Source: Corynebacterium propinquum DSM 44285 | Lineage (GTDB): Bacteria; Actinomycetota; Actinomycetes; Mycobacteriales; Mycobacteriaceae | DNA length: 64,000 bases | Direction: 5' to 3' | Assembly: GCF_000375525.1 (NCBI RefSeq) | Contig: NZ_AQXC01000008.1 | Location: 62,001 to 126,000 of the forward strand | Shown: one piece after another, positions 1-9,393 of the stretch | How the letters are laid out: each line of letters begins with the position of its first letter | Numbering within the stretch: the stretch's first letter is position 1 | The notes under the pieces: generated by a model | What the model saw: only the letters and a program-made list of their open reading frames with translations | Databases searched by the model: none | Told to the model about the DNA's origin: nothing | Program-made: the position numbers and the translations under genes

Positions 1-639
1 TCGCGGCACGATGCCGGGGTGGCTGATTTGTCTGAAACCCAGATTGATGTGCGCTCAAGCTTGGATGCTGCGTGGAACCAGGTGGAGCACTTGGCGGATA
101 AATTAGACGTCAAGGTCTCCTTTTTTGGTCTTGACGACGCTTTGACCATCGCCGGTGATTCTCGTCGGATCGAGCGGATTTTGCGTAATTTGCTGGCTAA
201 TGCGATTGACCACTCGGAAGGCAATCCAATCCGGGTGATTGCCGGGTCGAATGAGCACGCGATTGCGGTGCTGGTTGCCGACCAAGGCGTGGGGCTCAAA
301 GATGGCCAGGAAGATCTGGTGTTCAATCGCTTCTGGCGTGCGGATGTGTCGCGTAAACGGCATTCCGGTGGCACCGGTTTGGGATTGGCGATTGCCCGCG
401 AGGATGCGCAGTTGCACGGCGGGATCTTGGATGCCGTTGGCGAATTAGGCGTGGGCGCGACGTTCCGGCTGGTGCTGCCACGGACCCCGCGCGGTGAGGT
501 AGATCCGGCGCCGCTGGAGCTGGTGGTTGCACCCGATGTCCCGGAGTCAGCGACAGGCGAAAAGAGCGCGGATAGTGAGAAAACTACCAGCGCAGGGCAT
601 GAGGATGACCGTGATGATGCAGAAGATGATGCAAAATAA
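1..639 (+). CDS. mtrB: MtrB sensor histidine kinase, C-terminal part (cut by window start)
   Basis: This is the C-terminal catalytic part of a membrane sensor kinase. The frame is open to base 1, so the true start lies outside the window. An HATPase_c fold is visible: the N box (RNLLANAIDHSEG, about nt 184-220), the G1 box (ADQGVG, about nt 279) and the G2 box (GTGLGLAIA, about nt 373). After the kinase fold comes an acidic, low-complexity tail ending in a run of Asp and Lys. The next gene is lpqB, overlapping its 3' end, and mtrA-mtrB-lpqB is a standard actinobacterial operon controlling cell-wall and osmotic stress genes. That neighbour is what supports calling it MtrB rather than another kinase. 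The sensor and HAMP parts cannot be seen. Confidence 0.9.
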   Translation, partial: SRHDAGVADLSETQIDVRSSLDAAWNQVEHLADKLDVKVSFFGLDDALTIAGDSRRIERILRNLLANAIDHSEGNPIRVIAGSNEHAIAVLVADQGVGLKDGQEDLVFNRFWRADVSRKRHSGGTGLGLAIAREDAQLHGGILDAVGELGVGATFRLVLPRTPRGEVDPAPLELVVAPDVPESATGEKSADSEKTTSAGHEDDRDDAEDDAK

Positions 640-2422
640 GCAGCGTAGGCAGCGATTCGTCGGCAAGCAGAGCCTGTATGTTGTGCGCCGTGGCGCTCTC
701 GCGGTAGTGGTAGCCGGCAGCCTCGGGTTTGTGGCGGCGTGCAGTTCGTTGCCGCGGGATACTGGCCCGCAGGCGCTGCGCCCGTTTGAGGATTCAGCAA
801 ATCCGGACGATGACATGAATATTGGACCGACGGACGGGCAAGAACCGGATTTGTTGCTGCGGGATTTTTATCGCGCTTCGGCAAGCCCGGACGGTGACTA
901 TCGTGCGGCGAAGCGTTATCTCACCGATAATGCGAAAAGCAATTGGCAGCCACACCACGATGACATGTTGATCGTCGATCGCATCGAATTCAATACCGCG
1001 TCGGGGCCGTCGGATTCTGCGAAGCGGAAGTTTAATGTGCGCGGTACCGTCATCGGCAAGCTAGGCGATGGTGGAAAATATCTGCCCGAAGATGGTTTGT
1101 ATGAGACCAGCGTGGAAATGGAACTGGTTGATAATCAGTGGCGGATTTCGTCCTTGCCGTCCGGTGTCGTGATTGAGCGGAATGAATTGCGAAACCAGTA
1201 CCAGCCGCAGTCGCTGTATTTCTTTGATTCGACTGGCAGCGTGTTGGTGTCTGACCGGCGCTGGTTGTATTCGCAGCAAGAGTCGTTGGGGGCGTCACTG
1301 GCGACGATGCTGGTTGCAGGGCCGTCGTCGCGTTTGGCCCCTGCGACGAAGGATTATGTGCCGGAGGATGCCACGTTTTTGGGCATTGATGAGGGAACCT
1401 ACAAGTTCTCTGGGATGTCCTCGATGAGCACTGAGCAGCGCATGCAGTTTGCCGCGCAGCTGGTGTGGACGTTGGCGACAGCTTCGGTGCCGGGCCCGTA
1501 TTCGGTGTTGATCGACGATGTTCCGGTCCGCGATGGTTTAGAAACGCTGTCCACCGACGATTTTGCCGGGCTGAACCCGAAAGCCTCGTCGGATGGCGTG
1601 AGTCCGTTGTATGCGTTGGCGAATGGTTCTTTGGTGCGGGTTGCATCTGACCAGCGGGTGCCGCTTGACGACGCCGCTGGTGAGCTGACAGATGTCAGTG
1701 CCGCGGATATTGGCGTTGATGGCACGGTTGCGGTGGTGCGTTCGCGCGGTGCTGGAACGGCGCAGTCTGCTGGAGGGGGAGAATCGCAGCTGTTTGTTGG
1801 TGAGCTGGATGGAACACTGGAAGAAGCATTGTCCAGCGAATTCATCACCCGCCCAACGCTGGAGCGCGGTGGTGGCGCGGTGTGGGTAGCTACCCAGGAT
1901 AAGCAGGTCGTGCGTGTGGTCCGTTCAACGACGTCCGGTGAGCTGTCCACCGATAAGGTTGATACTTCTGCGCTGGAAGAGATTGACGGCGAGATTTCTG
2001 TGCTGCGGTTGTCTAATAGTGGTGCCACAGCGGCGATGATCATCGACGGCCATGTGTATACCGGTGTTGTGCAACACACCACGACTGGTGAACGCAAGAT
2101 CGTGAACGTGCATGAGATGGCCACCGAAATCGGTGGTACCGCGTTGAGTTTGGATTGGCAGCCGGATGGCTCGTTGTTGGTGGGGACGTCTGCGGCTGAT
2201 ACGCCGGTGTGGCGTGTAGAACAGGATGGCTCGGCGGTGTCGTCGTTGCCGTCGGGGAATGTGACTGCACCGGTGGTGGCCGTAGCGGCGTCTGGCTCAA
2301 CGCTCTATATCACTGATGCGCATGCGACACTGCAGCTTCCAGCCAGTGGCAGCGAGACATCGTTCTGGCGCGAAGTACCTGGTTTGCAGGGGCAGCGTTC
2401 GGTTCCTGTGGTGGCGAATTAA
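614..2422 (+). CDS. lpqB: Lipoprotein LpqB, accessory to MtrAB
   Basis: About 602 aa secreted lipoprotein. A basic N-terminus is followed by a hydrophobic stretch ending in the lipobox VAAC (nt about 734-745), so the mature protein is anchored by the Cys. Next come a GerMN-like region and a C-terminal beta-propeller-like region with repeated VxV and W motifs. LpqB is known as the extracellular partner of the MtrB sensor. The gene overlaps the end of mtrB. Several in-frame ATG/GTG codons (599, 605, 611, 614, 617, 626, 629) are possible starts. I chose 614 because GAGG at 601-604 is a plausible ribosome-binding site for 611 or 614; the exact start is uncertain but does not change the signal peptide. 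Confidence 0.88.
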   Translation: MMQKMMQNKQRRQRFVGKQSLYVVRRGALAVVVAGSLGFVAACSSLPRDTGPQALRPFEDSANPDDDMNIGPTDGQEPDLLLRDFYRASASPDGDYRAAKRYLTDNAKSNWQPHHDDMLIVDRIEFNTASGPSDSAKRKFNVRGTVIGKLGDGGKYLPEDGLYETSVEMELVDNQWRISSLPSGVVIERNELRNQYQPQSLYFFDSTGSVLVSDRRWLYSQQESLGASLATMLVAGPSSRLAPATKDYVPEDATFLGIDEGTYKFSGMSSMSTEQRMQFAAQLVWTLATASVPGPYSVLIDDVPVRDGLETLSTDDFAGLNPKASSDGVSPLYALANGSLVRVASDQRVPLDDAAGELTDVSAADIGVDGTVAVVRSRGAGTAQSAGGGESQLFVGELDGTLEEALSSEFITRPTLERGGGAVWVATQDKQVVRVVRSTTSGELSTDKVDTSALEEIDGEISVLRLSNSGATAAMIIDGHVYTGVVQHTTTGERKIVNVHEMATEIGGTALSLDWQPDGSLLVGTSAADTPVWRVEQDGSAVSSLPSGNVTAPVVAVAASGSTLYITDAHATLQLPASGSETSFWREVPGLQGQRSVPVVAN

Positions 2423-2446
2423 CTGGCTGATAACAATGGGGGGATC

Positions 2447-3094
2447 ATGTCGAAATTTCGTCGTCACGCTGATCGCGTCGGTTTCGTCGAGCTGGTTTTA
2501 CCTCGCTCGTGCGCCGGCTGTGGTGCGCCCGGACAGCTGCTGTGCCGGAATTGCCGCGTGGTACTGGCCCAGCCGCCGCGACGCATCACGCCGCGAGCTG
2601 ACGTCCTCGCCCCTGTGTATAGCTGCGGTGGTTATGGAGGCCCGCACCGCGAAGTCATCTTAGAAATGAAAGAACGCAATAACCGTGCAATTCGTCCGCA
2701 CATTGCTGCGGTTTTACAGGCAGCATTGGAAACCTTGCAAGCGCGCGGTGAATTCTCGCATCGGGTAATGCTTGTCCCGGCGCCTACACGAACTCGCTCT
2801 GCGAGACTACGCGGCGGTGACCCAATGACACAGTTGTGTCTGGGTAGTGGATTTCCGGTCATCGAAGCGGTATGCCTGGCGTCGTCGATGCCGGATCAGT
2901 CTGGGCTCAACCGTGACGACAGGTTGCACAACGTTCGCGGCAACGTGCAGTTGGTGCGCCCGGTACCACGCGGGGCCGAGGTGGTGGTTGTCGATGACGT
3001 GATAACCACCGGGGCAACACTGGCCGCGACCGTCGACACGCTCACGTTCGCTGGTGCGGATGTTGCTGGGTGTGTGGTTTTGGCGGCTGCATAA
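2447..3094 (+). CDS. ComF-family phosphoribosyltransferase-like protein
   Basis: 215 aa. The N-terminus carries a four-cysteine CxxC/CxxC zinc-binding pair (CAGC and CRNC, residues about 25-40) typical of ComF proteins. The C-terminal part has a type-I phosphoribosyltransferase fold with the PRPP loop VVVVDDVITTGAT (residues about 180-192). ComF proteins act in DNA uptake in naturally competent bacteria, but the family is widespread in non-competent actinobacteria, where the role is unknown. It starts 24 nt after lpqB, probably in the same transcript, with a G-rich stretch just before the ATG. The same gene lies between lpqB and hpf in related genomes. Confidence 0.85.
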   Translation: MSKFRRHADRVGFVELVLPRSCAGCGAPGQLLCRNCRVVLAQPPRRITPRADVLAPVYSCGGYGGPHREVILEMKERNNRAIRPHIAAVLQAALETLQARGEFSHRVMLVPAPTRTRSARLRGGDPMTQLCLGSGFPVIEAVCLASSMPDQSGLNRDDRLHNVRGNVQLVRPVPRGAEVVVVDDVITTGATLAATVDTLTFAGADVAGCVVLAAA

Positions 3095-3194
3095 AGCTAG
3101 GAGGTGCTACGAGAAGCTAGGAAAGCTCTGAAAACTTTTTCCAATTAAGCGCTAATTCCCAGTCCAAACCCAGGTCAAACTAGTTCGCGGTTGA

Positions 3195-3200
3195 TACAAT
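3195..3200 (+). promoter_or_regulatory. Likely -10 box of hpf (TACAAT)
   Basis: TACAAT lies about 40 nt before the hpf start codon and fits the SigA -10 consensus. No good -35 is visible. A purine-rich ribosome-binding stretch (GAAAGGGAAAG) lies between the box and the start. Confidence 0.4.
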
Positions 3201-3240
3201 AAAGGTAGAGCAACCGAGATGAAAGGGAAAGATTACAGTT

Positions 3241-3918
3241 ATGACTTTCGACGTAAATAACGACGCTCAAGCCCCAGAAGCCCAGGTCACCATCACCGGC
3301 CGCAATGTTGAGGTGCCGGAGCACTTCGCCGAGCGCGTTAACGCAAAACTCTCCCGCATCGAAAAGCTGGACCCTACGCTGACGTTCTTCCATGTGGAGC
3401 TGAAGCAGGAGCAGAACCCTCGTCGTGAGGATCAAGGCTCCCGCATTCAGATCACCGCCACGGGCAAAGGGCACCTGCTGCGTGCTGAGGCTAAGGAAGA
3501 TTCCTTCTACGCCGCTTTGGAAACCGCACTCCAGAAAATGTCCCGTAGCCTGCGTAAGGTCAAGGTTCGTCGTGAAGCCGCCAAGTCTGGCCACCGCGCA
3601 CCAAAGGGTACCGGTGAGCTAGCAGCTGAGATGGTTGCAGCAGCGAAAGCTGAGGCCAAAGAACAGGCACAGCAGTCGAAGTACGATGTTGACCCATATG
3701 CTGATTCCGTTGAGGACATCGAGCCAGGCCAGGTTGTCCGCGAAAAGGAGCACGCTGCTGTTCCGATGAGCGTTGATGATGCCTTGTCCGAAATGGAACT
3801 GGTGGGACACGATTTCTACCTGTTCATCAACGCCGAAAACAACCGCCCGTCGGTGGTGTACCGTCGCCACGCCTTTGACTACGGCTTGATCTCTCTGACC
3901 GAAGGCGACGAGAGCTAA
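3241..3918 (+). CDS. hpf: Ribosome hibernation-promoting factor, long form
   Basis: 225 aa, the long form of HPF. The N-terminal domain (residues about 14-115) has the RaiA/YfiA fold, with ITGRNVEVPEHFAERV and the basic stretch around KVRREAAKSGHR. The C-terminal dimerisation domain (residues about 170-225) contains HDFYLFINAENNRPSVVYRR. The long form dimerises 70S ribosomes into inactive 100S particles in stationary phase or stress. The two domains are joined by an Ala/Glu-rich linker. It has its own promoter-like -10 at 3195 and is followed by a hairpin terminator, so it is probably a single-gene unit. Confidence 0.93.
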   Translation: MTFDVNNDAQAPEAQVTITGRNVEVPEHFAERVNAKLSRIEKLDPTLTFFHVELKQEQNPRREDQGSRIQITATGKGHLLRAEAKEDSFYAALETALQKMSRSLRKVKVRREAAKSGHRAPKGTGELAAEMVAAAKAEAKEQAQQSKYDVDPYADSVEDIEPGQVVREKEHAAVPMSVDDALSEMELVGHDFYLFINAENNRPSVVYRRHAFDYGLISLTEGDES

Positions 3919-3971
3919 TCGCTACCACAGCGAATTAACAGCTGGCGTATCGTCAGCTACCTTGCCCGCCC

Positions 3972-4027
3972 AGGCCGATGATTCCCAAGTGTGTTGCTCA
4001 TTAACATCGGCCTAGGGCAATTTTTTG
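3972..4027 (+). terminator. Intrinsic terminator after hpf
   Basis: AGGCCGATG (3972-3980) pairs perfectly with CATCGGCCT (4005-4013), followed shortly by a run of six T (4021-4026). The loop is long (24 nt). Confidence 0.6.
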
Positions 4028-4039
4028 TTGCTGCGCGCG

Positions 4040-4045
4040 TAGAAT
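4040..4045 (+). promoter_or_regulatory. Candidate -10 box of secA (TAGAAT)
   Basis: TAGAAT lies 45 nt before the GTG start of secA and directly after the hpf terminator T run. No convincing -35 is seen. Confidence 0.35.
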
Positions 4046-4090
4046 AGCCCAGAGCAAAAACTATTCGTGATTTTAAAGGATGGCACACCT

Positions 4091-6688
4091 GTGTTTGGAC
4101 TTTCTAAGCTTCTCCGGGCTGGCGAAGGCAAGACCGTCAAACGCCTGAAGAAAATCGCCCAAGACGTCATGGCACTCGAAGACGAGTACGCCGCACTGTC
4201 TGACGAGGCACTGAAGGACAAAACGGGCGAATTCCGGAAACGACTAGCCGACGGCGAAGACCTCAACGACATCATGCTCGAAGCATTCGCGGTGGCCCGT
4301 GAAGCCTCGTGGCGCGTGTTGGACCAGAAGCACTTCCTGGTGCAGATCATGGGCGGCGCCGCCCTGCACTTCGGCAACGTCGCAGAGATGCGCACCGGTG
4401 AGGGTAAAACCTTGACCTCCGTTCTCCCGGCCTACCTCAACGCGCTGGAAGGCAAGGGCGTCCACGTCGTCACGGTCAACGACTACCTGGCTAAGCGTGA
4501 CGCCGAAATGATGGGACGTGTGCACCGCTGGCTGGGCCTGGACGTGGGCGTGATCCTTTCACAGATGCGCCCCGAAGAACGCCGCGAAGCCTATGCTGCG
4601 GACATCACCTACGGCACCAACAACGAGCTTGGCTTCGATTACCTGCGCGACAACATGGTGCGCCAGTTGAAAGACGCCGTGCAGCGCGGGCACAACTTCT
4701 GCATTGTCGACGAGGTGGACTCGATTCTTATCGACGAAGCCCGTACCCCGCTGATCATTTCCGGTCCCGTTGACGGTAGCTCGCAGTACTATTCCGTGTT
4801 CGCCCAGCTTGCACCACGCATGCGCGAAGGCAAACACTACGAAGTCGATCACCGCAAGCGCACCATCGGTATCAGTGAAGACGGCGTCGAATACGTCGAA
4901 GACCAGCTGGGTATCGACAACCTCTACGCTCCAGAGCACGCGCAGTTAGTGTCGTTTTTGAACAACGCACTGAAAGCCAAAGAGCTATTTGTGCGCGACA
5001 AGGACTACATTGTCCGCGAAGGCGAAGTCATGATCGTCGACGGCTTCACCGGCCGTGTCTTGGCTGGTCGCCGGTTCAGCGAAGGCATGCACCAGGCGAT
5101 CGAGGCAAAAGAAAAAGTCGAGATCAAAAACGAAAACCAGACCTTGGCGACGGTTACGCTGCAGAACTACTTCCGTTTGTACGACAAGATCTCCGGTATG
5201 ACCGGTACTGCAGAGACCGAAGCCGCCGAGCTGAACTCGATTTATAAACTGGACGTCGTTCCGATCCCGACGAACAAACCAAACCAGCGTGTGGATCACT
5301 CCGACCGCATCTACAAAACGCAGGAAGCAAAGTTCTCTGCGGTTGTGGAAGACATCGCCGAACACGTTGCTGCCGGCCAACCCGTCCTGGTGGGTACTAC
5401 CTCGGTGGAACGCTCCGAATATTTGTCGCAGTTGCTCAAGCGCAAAGATATCGAGCACAACGTCCTGAACGCGAAGTACCACGAAGAAGAAGGCAATATT
5501 ATTGCGCGTGCCGGCCTGCCGGGCAACGTCACCGTCGCAACGAACATGGCTGGCCGTGGTACCGACATCGTGCTGGGCGGTAACCCCGAGGTCATTCTCG
5601 ATATGCGTTTGCGCCAGCGCGGCCTAGATCCTTTCGACGACGAAGAGGCCTACCAGGAAGCCTGGGACAACGAAATCGAAGACGAAAAGGCGAAAAGCAA
5701 ACGCCGCGGCGACGAGGTTCGTGAATCCGGTGGCCTATACGTGCTGGGTACCGAGCGCCACGAATCCCGTCGTATCGATAACCAGTTGCGGGGTCGTTCC
5801 GGCCGCCAGGGCGACCCTGGGGAAACCCGGTTCTACCTTTCCATGCGCGATGAGCTGATGGTTCGTTTCGTCGGCCAGTCCATGGAGAACATGATGAACC
5901 GCCTCAACGTCCCAGATGACGTGCCGATTGAGGCGAAGATGGTCTCGAACTCCATCAAGGGTGCGCAGGCGATGGTAGAAAACCAGAACTTCGAGATGCG
6001 CAAAAACGTCCTGAAGTACGACGAGGTGCTCAACGAGCAGCGCAAGGTCGTCTACCAGACCCGTCACGAGATCCTGACCTCGCAGGATATTTCCAGCCAC
6101 GTGCGCACGATGATCGACGACACCATCGGTGCCTATGTATCGGGTGCTACTGCCGTCGGCTACGTCGAAGACTGGGATCTCGATGAGCTCTGGAACGCCT
6201 TGAACACCCTGTATGAGCCAACGATTAGCTGGCAGGATCTGGTCGACGGCACCGAATACGGTTCCAAGGGCGAGCTCAGCGCAGACCAGCTTCGCGACGC
6301 CGTGATCGCCGATGCGCAGAAGGAATACGATGAGCTAGAAAAAGCCGTCACCGAAATCGGCGGCGATGAGCAAATGCGTAACACCGAGCGCATGATCATC
6401 CTGCCGGTCATCGACCAGAAATGGCGCGAGCACCTTTATGAGATGGACTATCTCAAAGAGGGCATCGGCTTGCGCGCTATGGCTCAGCGCGACCCGCTGG
6501 TGGAATACCAGAAGGAAGGTGGCGACATGTTCAATGCCATGAACGAGGCCATTAAGGAAGAAACCGTGCGCCAATTGTTCATGCTGCGCAAGCGCTTTGC
6601 GCAGCAGGGCGAACAGCAGACTGACCCTGGCACGCCCATCCAATCCGCCGGTGGTGGCGGTGCAACCAACAGCGTGATGGGCGGCTAG
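4091..6688 (+). CDS. secA: Preprotein translocase ATPase SecA1
   Basis: 865 aa, the motor of the Sec export pathway. Visible motifs: Walker A TGEGKT (residues about 100-106), the [16 protein letters not shown] helicase II region (residues about 210-225), GTTSVERSE in the second nucleotide domain, and [15 protein letters not shown] (residues about 480). The C-terminus ends in a Gly/Ser/Thr tail without the Cys-rich zinc finger of E. coli SecA, as usual in actinobacterial SecA1. The longer frame starts at 4067, but GTG 4091 gives the canonical SecA start ([14 protein letters not shown]) with AAAGGA 10 nt upstream, so I chose it. Confidence 0.96.
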   Translation: MFGLSKLLRAGEGKTVKRLKKIAQDVMALEDEYAALSDEALKDKTGEFRKRLADGEDLNDIMLEAFAVAREASWRVLDQKHFLVQIMGGAALHFGNVAEMRTGEGKTLTSVLPAYLNALEGKGVHVVTVNDYLAKRDAEMMGRVHRWLGLDVGVILSQMRPEERREAYAADITYGTNNELGFDYLRDNMVRQLKDAVQRGHNFCIVDEVDSILIDEARTPLIISGPVDGSSQYYSVFAQLAPRMREGKHYEVDHRKRTIGISEDGVEYVEDQLGIDNLYAPEHAQLVSFLNNALKAKELFVRDKDYIVREGEVMIVDGFTGRVLAGRRFSEGMHQAIEAKEKVEIKNENQTLATVTLQNYFRLYDKISGMTGTAETEAAELNSIYKLDVVPIPTNKPNQRVDHSDRIYKTQEAKFSAVVEDIAEHVAAGQPVLVGTTSVERSEYLSQLLKRKDIEHNVLNAKYHEEEGNIIARAGLPGNVTVATNMAGRGTDIVLGGNPEVILDMRLRQRGLDPFDDEEAYQEAWDNEIEDEKAKSKRRGDEVRESGGLYVLGTERHESRRIDNQLRGRSGRQGDPGETRFYLSMRDELMVRFVGQSMENMMNRLNVPDDVPIEAKMVSNSIKGAQAMVENQNFEMRKNVLKYDEVLNEQRKVVYQTRHEILTSQDISSHVRTMIDDTIGAYVSGATAVGYVEDWDLDELWNALNTLYEPTISWQDLVDGTEYGSKGELSADQLRDAVIADAQKEYDELEKAVTEIGGDEQMRNTERMIILPVIDQKWREHLYEMDYLKEGIGLRAMAQRDPLVEYQKEGGDMFNAMNEAIKEETVRQLFMLRKRFAQQGEQQTDPGTPIQSAGGGGATNSVMGG

Positions 6689-6690
6689 AA

Positions 6691-6707
6691 CCCGGCGGGG
6701 TGCCGGG
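6691..6707. terminator. GC-rich hairpin between convergent secA and the Rv3235-family gene
   Basis: CCCGGC (6691-6696) pairs with GCCGGG (6702-6707) in the short gap between two convergent genes. There is no T run, so terminator function is only suggested by position. Confidence 0.3.
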
Positions 6708-6732
6708 CTCACGCGGAAGGGTGCCGGACTGG

Positions 6733-7188
6733 TTAAGCAGCCAGCACCCGCAAGCTGACCAATTGTTCGTTCCCGCACACCGCGGTGAAGCCGTAGCGGG
6801 AACGGGAGTTCGCGGGCCCAATGAGTGCAGTGCCGAACAACTCCCAGCTATCCGGCTGTGTTGACGACGGCCTGCTGTGCAGTGATTTCACCGCCACTGG
6901 GCCAGATAATCTTGTGCTGGACAATCCCTTGCCGGACAATCCCTTGTTGTGTTCGGCGCGGGCCTTGCGCTGTTGCGCGCCGATATGAATGCGCACCGCT
7001 GGCCCGAAGCGTTTGGTACGGATCTGGTGCTCAGGACGCAACCCGCTTAGCACCTCCAACGCTATTTGCAGCAACGGTGCAAATTGGTGCAAAACATCGA
7101 TATCGGTCTCGCTGGTATCTGGATTGCGGTCGGGCTCGTCTGGAATATATACGCGCAGGTGCGCATAACCCGGTATTGCAGCGAGCAT
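6733..7188 (-). CDS. Rv3235 family (DUF6459-like) protein
   Basis: 151 aa. The frame is open upstream to 7620, but the ATG at 7188 is preceded by GGGGGAGGGA at good spacing, and the upstream part overlaps the HAD gene, so 7188 is the start. The segment QIALEVLSGLRPEHQI resembles the conserved core of the Rv3235 family, which also lies next to secA1 in mycobacteria. Function is unknown. The C-terminal half (VAVKSLHSRPSS... to VSLRVLAA) resembles the beta-rich tail of the family. A Lys/Gly/Ser-rich insert (about residues 84-100) separates the two parts. Identification rests on remembered family patterns and synteny. Confidence 0.7.
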   Translation of the reverse strand: MLAAIPGYAHLRVYIPDEPDRNPDTSETDIDVLHQFAPLLQIALEVLSGLRPEHQIRTKRFGPAVRIHIGAQQRKARAEHNKGLSGKGLSSTRLSGPVAVKSLHSRPSSTQPDSWELFGTALIGPANSRSRYGFTAVCGNEQLVSLRVLAA

Positions 7189-7352
7189 GAAATCCCTCCC
7201 CCGGAATACTACTGAAACAGGTATTGTGTCCAGTGTGCCTGGCCGAATGCGGCCTGTGTGGAAGTATGGAGAAAAATGCCATACCTGCCCGAAAACTAGG
7301 GTAGTGCGTAGGGCAAGTAGAACGAAAAAATCGGGCAAAAGGAAGAAAATAT

Positions 7353-7763
7353 ATGCGTGGACTAATCCTGGACTACACGGGAGTATTAGACGGTTCCGAA
7401 GAAGACCAGCGTCGCTGGCGCAACCTATTAGGTGCAGCCCGCTCCAACGGTGTTGCCACCGCGATTTTGTCGAACCACCCCGGTGGGCCGGAGGCAGAAT
7501 CGATCCGGGAATGGGAATATCGCGGCATCGTCGATGCTGTGCTGCTGTCCGGAGAAATTGGCATGGAAAAGCCTGAGATGGGCGCGTTCCAGCACGCCGC
7601 TGCCGCCATGGACTTGCCATTGAATGACTGCGTCATGGTCGACGACGGCATTGATAACGTGCGCGCCTCTGTCGGCTATGGCATGGTGGGCGTGCTGTAT
7701 ACCCAGTTCGACCGCTCCGGGGTGGAAGTGCAAGCCATTTTCGATATTGACGGAGAATTCTAA
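7353..7763 (+). CDS. Small HAD-superfamily hydrolase
   Basis: 136 aa. HAD motifs in order: motif I LDYTGVLD (residues about 6-13, with the nucleophile Asp), motif II LSNH (residues about 44-47), the conserved Lys in GMEKPE (residues about 72-77) and motif IV MVDDGIDN (residues about 95-102). The protein is short, with almost no cap domain, so it probably acts on a phosphorylated small molecule or protein; the substrate cannot be inferred. It is followed after one base by the DUF6912 gene, so the two are co-transcribed. A purine-rich stretch (GGAAG) lies 7-8 nt before the ATG. Confidence 0.78.
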   Translation: MRGLILDYTGVLDGSEEDQRRWRNLLGAARSNGVATAILSNHPGGPEAESIREWEYRGIVDAVLLSGEIGMEKPEMGAFQHAAAAMDLPLNDCVMVDDGIDNVRASVGYGMVGVLYTQFDRSGVEVQAIFDIDGEF

Positions 7764-7764
7764 A

Positions 7765-8271
7765 ATGCGGATTTATCTGCCCGCGACGTTCAGTTTGCTC
7801 AAACAATGCGCCGAAGACGGCGAATTCCCAGCCCAAGGCGGTTGGGCTTTCGCGGTGACCGACGCCTTGCGCGATTTTTTTGATTCTGGTGAGGAAGAAG
7901 AAATCGCCATGGTGGCCTTTGATTCTGCGGCGGAGGCTTCGCTGCGGCTGCTGACCGTCGGCGATTCTGAGCTGCCGCACCGCCGTGTGGTGATATCCGC
8001 CGATGTGCCAGATGCGTCCTGCACCCCGGACCCGGAGATGGGTGAGCCGGTGATCAAGCTGGATCCAGCCGTGATTGACGTGCGGGATTTCGCCGCTATT
8101 CACATGGATGTTGCAGATGCCGAAGAAGCCACAGCAAAAGCCATTGCACTGATCGATGCTGCTGATCTGGGCGACGAAGATGCCGAACTCGCCGTTGGCG
8201 ATGCGCAAGACAACCTGATGGCTTATTACGACGCCAATGAGCTCAATGCCTTAGTGCAGCTAAGCAACTAA
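7765..8271 (+). CDS. DUF6912 family protein
   Basis: 168 aa. The N-terminus MRIYLPATFSLLKQ, the GWAFAVTDALRDFF stretch and the acidic segment before AAEASLRLL match the actinobacterial DUF6912 pattern as I remember it. The frame extends back to 7624 inside the HAD gene, but ATG 7765 begins one base after the HAD stop and yields the conserved N-terminus. Function is unknown. The protein is strongly acidic and has no membrane segments. The gene ends about 80 nt before the convergent rsgA; that gap is GC-rich with repeated CCCGGGGA words and no clear hairpin. Confidence 0.72.
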   Translation: MRIYLPATFSLLKQCAEDGEFPAQGGWAFAVTDALRDFFDSGEEEEIAMVAFDSAAEASLRLLTVGDSELPHRRVVISADVPDASCTPDPEMGEPVIKLDPAVIDVRDFAAIHMDVADAEEATAKAIALIDAADLGDEDAELAVGDAQDNLMAYYDANELNALVQLSN

Positions 8272-8352
8272 TTTTTTCCCGGGGAATTTCGCTCGGGAAC
8301 TCCGCCGCGGGATTTTCGCCCGGGGAGCCTGTAGGCCTGTAGCCCCGGGAGC

Positions 8353-9393
8353 TTAGTTTTCCCAGTCGACATTGCTGCGCAGCGCCTCTAGTAGGCGACG
8401 CATGGCGTCCCGCCGGTTGCGGGTGGCGGCAAGGTTGGGATCATTCTCGTCGATATCGTCGAGTGCACATTCTGGATCCGCGGGCGGGCCGCTATGTGAG
8501 CACCCACGCGGACATTCCTCGGTGATCTCATCGAGATCGTCGAAAACCTCCAACACGGTATCGGCGTCCACGTGGGCCAAACCAAACGAACGGATGCCCG
8601 GGGTATCAATCAACCAGCCAGCTGGCTGAGAAGCCCCGCGCGCGTCGGCAAGCGTTTCTGGTAGGCGTAATGCCACCGATTGCGTCGAAGTATGGCGGCC
8701 GCGTCCGATAGCAGATACCTCGCCGGTCGCCCGGTCTGCATCCGGAACCAGCCGGTTGACCAGGGTGGACTTGCCGACGCCCGAGTGGCCAATGAGCGCT
8801 GTTCGGCGTCCTGCCACCAGCTGCGAGACTTCGTCGAGCTCGTCGGAAGTTCCCGCGCACACCACCGTGATATCCAAATCGGCAAATTGTGCGGCAAACT
8901 CGCTGGGATCTGCAAGATCTGTCTTGGTCAAACACAAAATCGGTCTGATATTACCCACGAAGGCGGCGATGAGTGCGCGCTCCACAAACCCGGTGCGCGG
9001 TGGGGGATCAGCCACTGCCGTGACGATCAGCATTTGATCCGCGTTCGCGACCACGATGCGCTCATAAGGGTCAGTATCATCCGCGGTGCGCCGCAGCACA
9101 GAACTACGCTCGGCGAGTTTCACGATGCGCGCCAGGGTATCTTTTTTCCCCGAGGTGTCACCGACCACGCCGACGCGATCACCGACTTCAATCGGGGTGC
9201 GGCCGAGCTCGCGGGCGCGCATGCACACGACATCCGGGCCATCGTCCAACGCCACGGTCCAGCGGCCGCGGTCTTTGCCAATGACCATCCCGAACACCGC
9301 ATCTTTGTGGCTCGGCCGGTTTTTCGTCCGCGGCTTCGAGCCTTTCCCAGGGCGGGTTTTGACGTCGGATTCGTCCCAATCTCGCCTGGCCAT
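8353..9393 (-). CDS. rsgA: Ribosome small-subunit assembly GTPase RsgA
   Basis: 346 aa circularly permuted GTPase that helps mature the 30S subunit. The G motifs appear in permuted order: G4 LTKTDLAD (residues about 155), G1 GHSGVGKST (residues about 198-206), G3 DTPGIRSFGL (residues about 263). The OB-fold lies at the N-terminus after a basic tail, and the C-terminal zinc knuckle is CPRGC...HSG...C (residues about 290-310). Its ATG is directly next to the aroA stop codon (9393/9394), so the two are co-transcribed, as in C. glutamicum and mycobacteria. Confidence 0.94.
   Translation of the reverse strand: MARRDWDESDVKTRPGKGSKPRTKNRPSHKDAVFGMVIGKDRGRWTVALDDGPDVVCMRARELGRTPIEVGDRVGVVGDTSGKKDTLARIVKLAERSSVLRRTADDTDPYERIVVANADQMLIVTAVADPPPRTGFVERALIAAFVGNIRPILCLTKTDLADPSEFAAQFADLDITVVCAGTSDELDEVSQLVAGRRTALIGHSGVGKSTLVNRLVPDADRATGEVSAIGRGRHTSTQSVALRLPETLADARGASQPAGWLIDTPGIRSFGLAHVDADTVLEVFDDLDEITEECPRGCSHSGPPADPECALDDIDENDPNLAATRNRRDAMRRLLEALRSNVDWEN

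Noticed and set aside
7203..7230. SigH-type promoter GGAATA upstream of the HAD gene
   Set aside because: The -35-like GGAATA has no GTT at the right distance.
7189..7620. Upstream extension of the Rv3235-family frame
   Set aside because: It overlaps the HAD gene on the other strand, and ATG 7188 has a far better ribosome-binding site.
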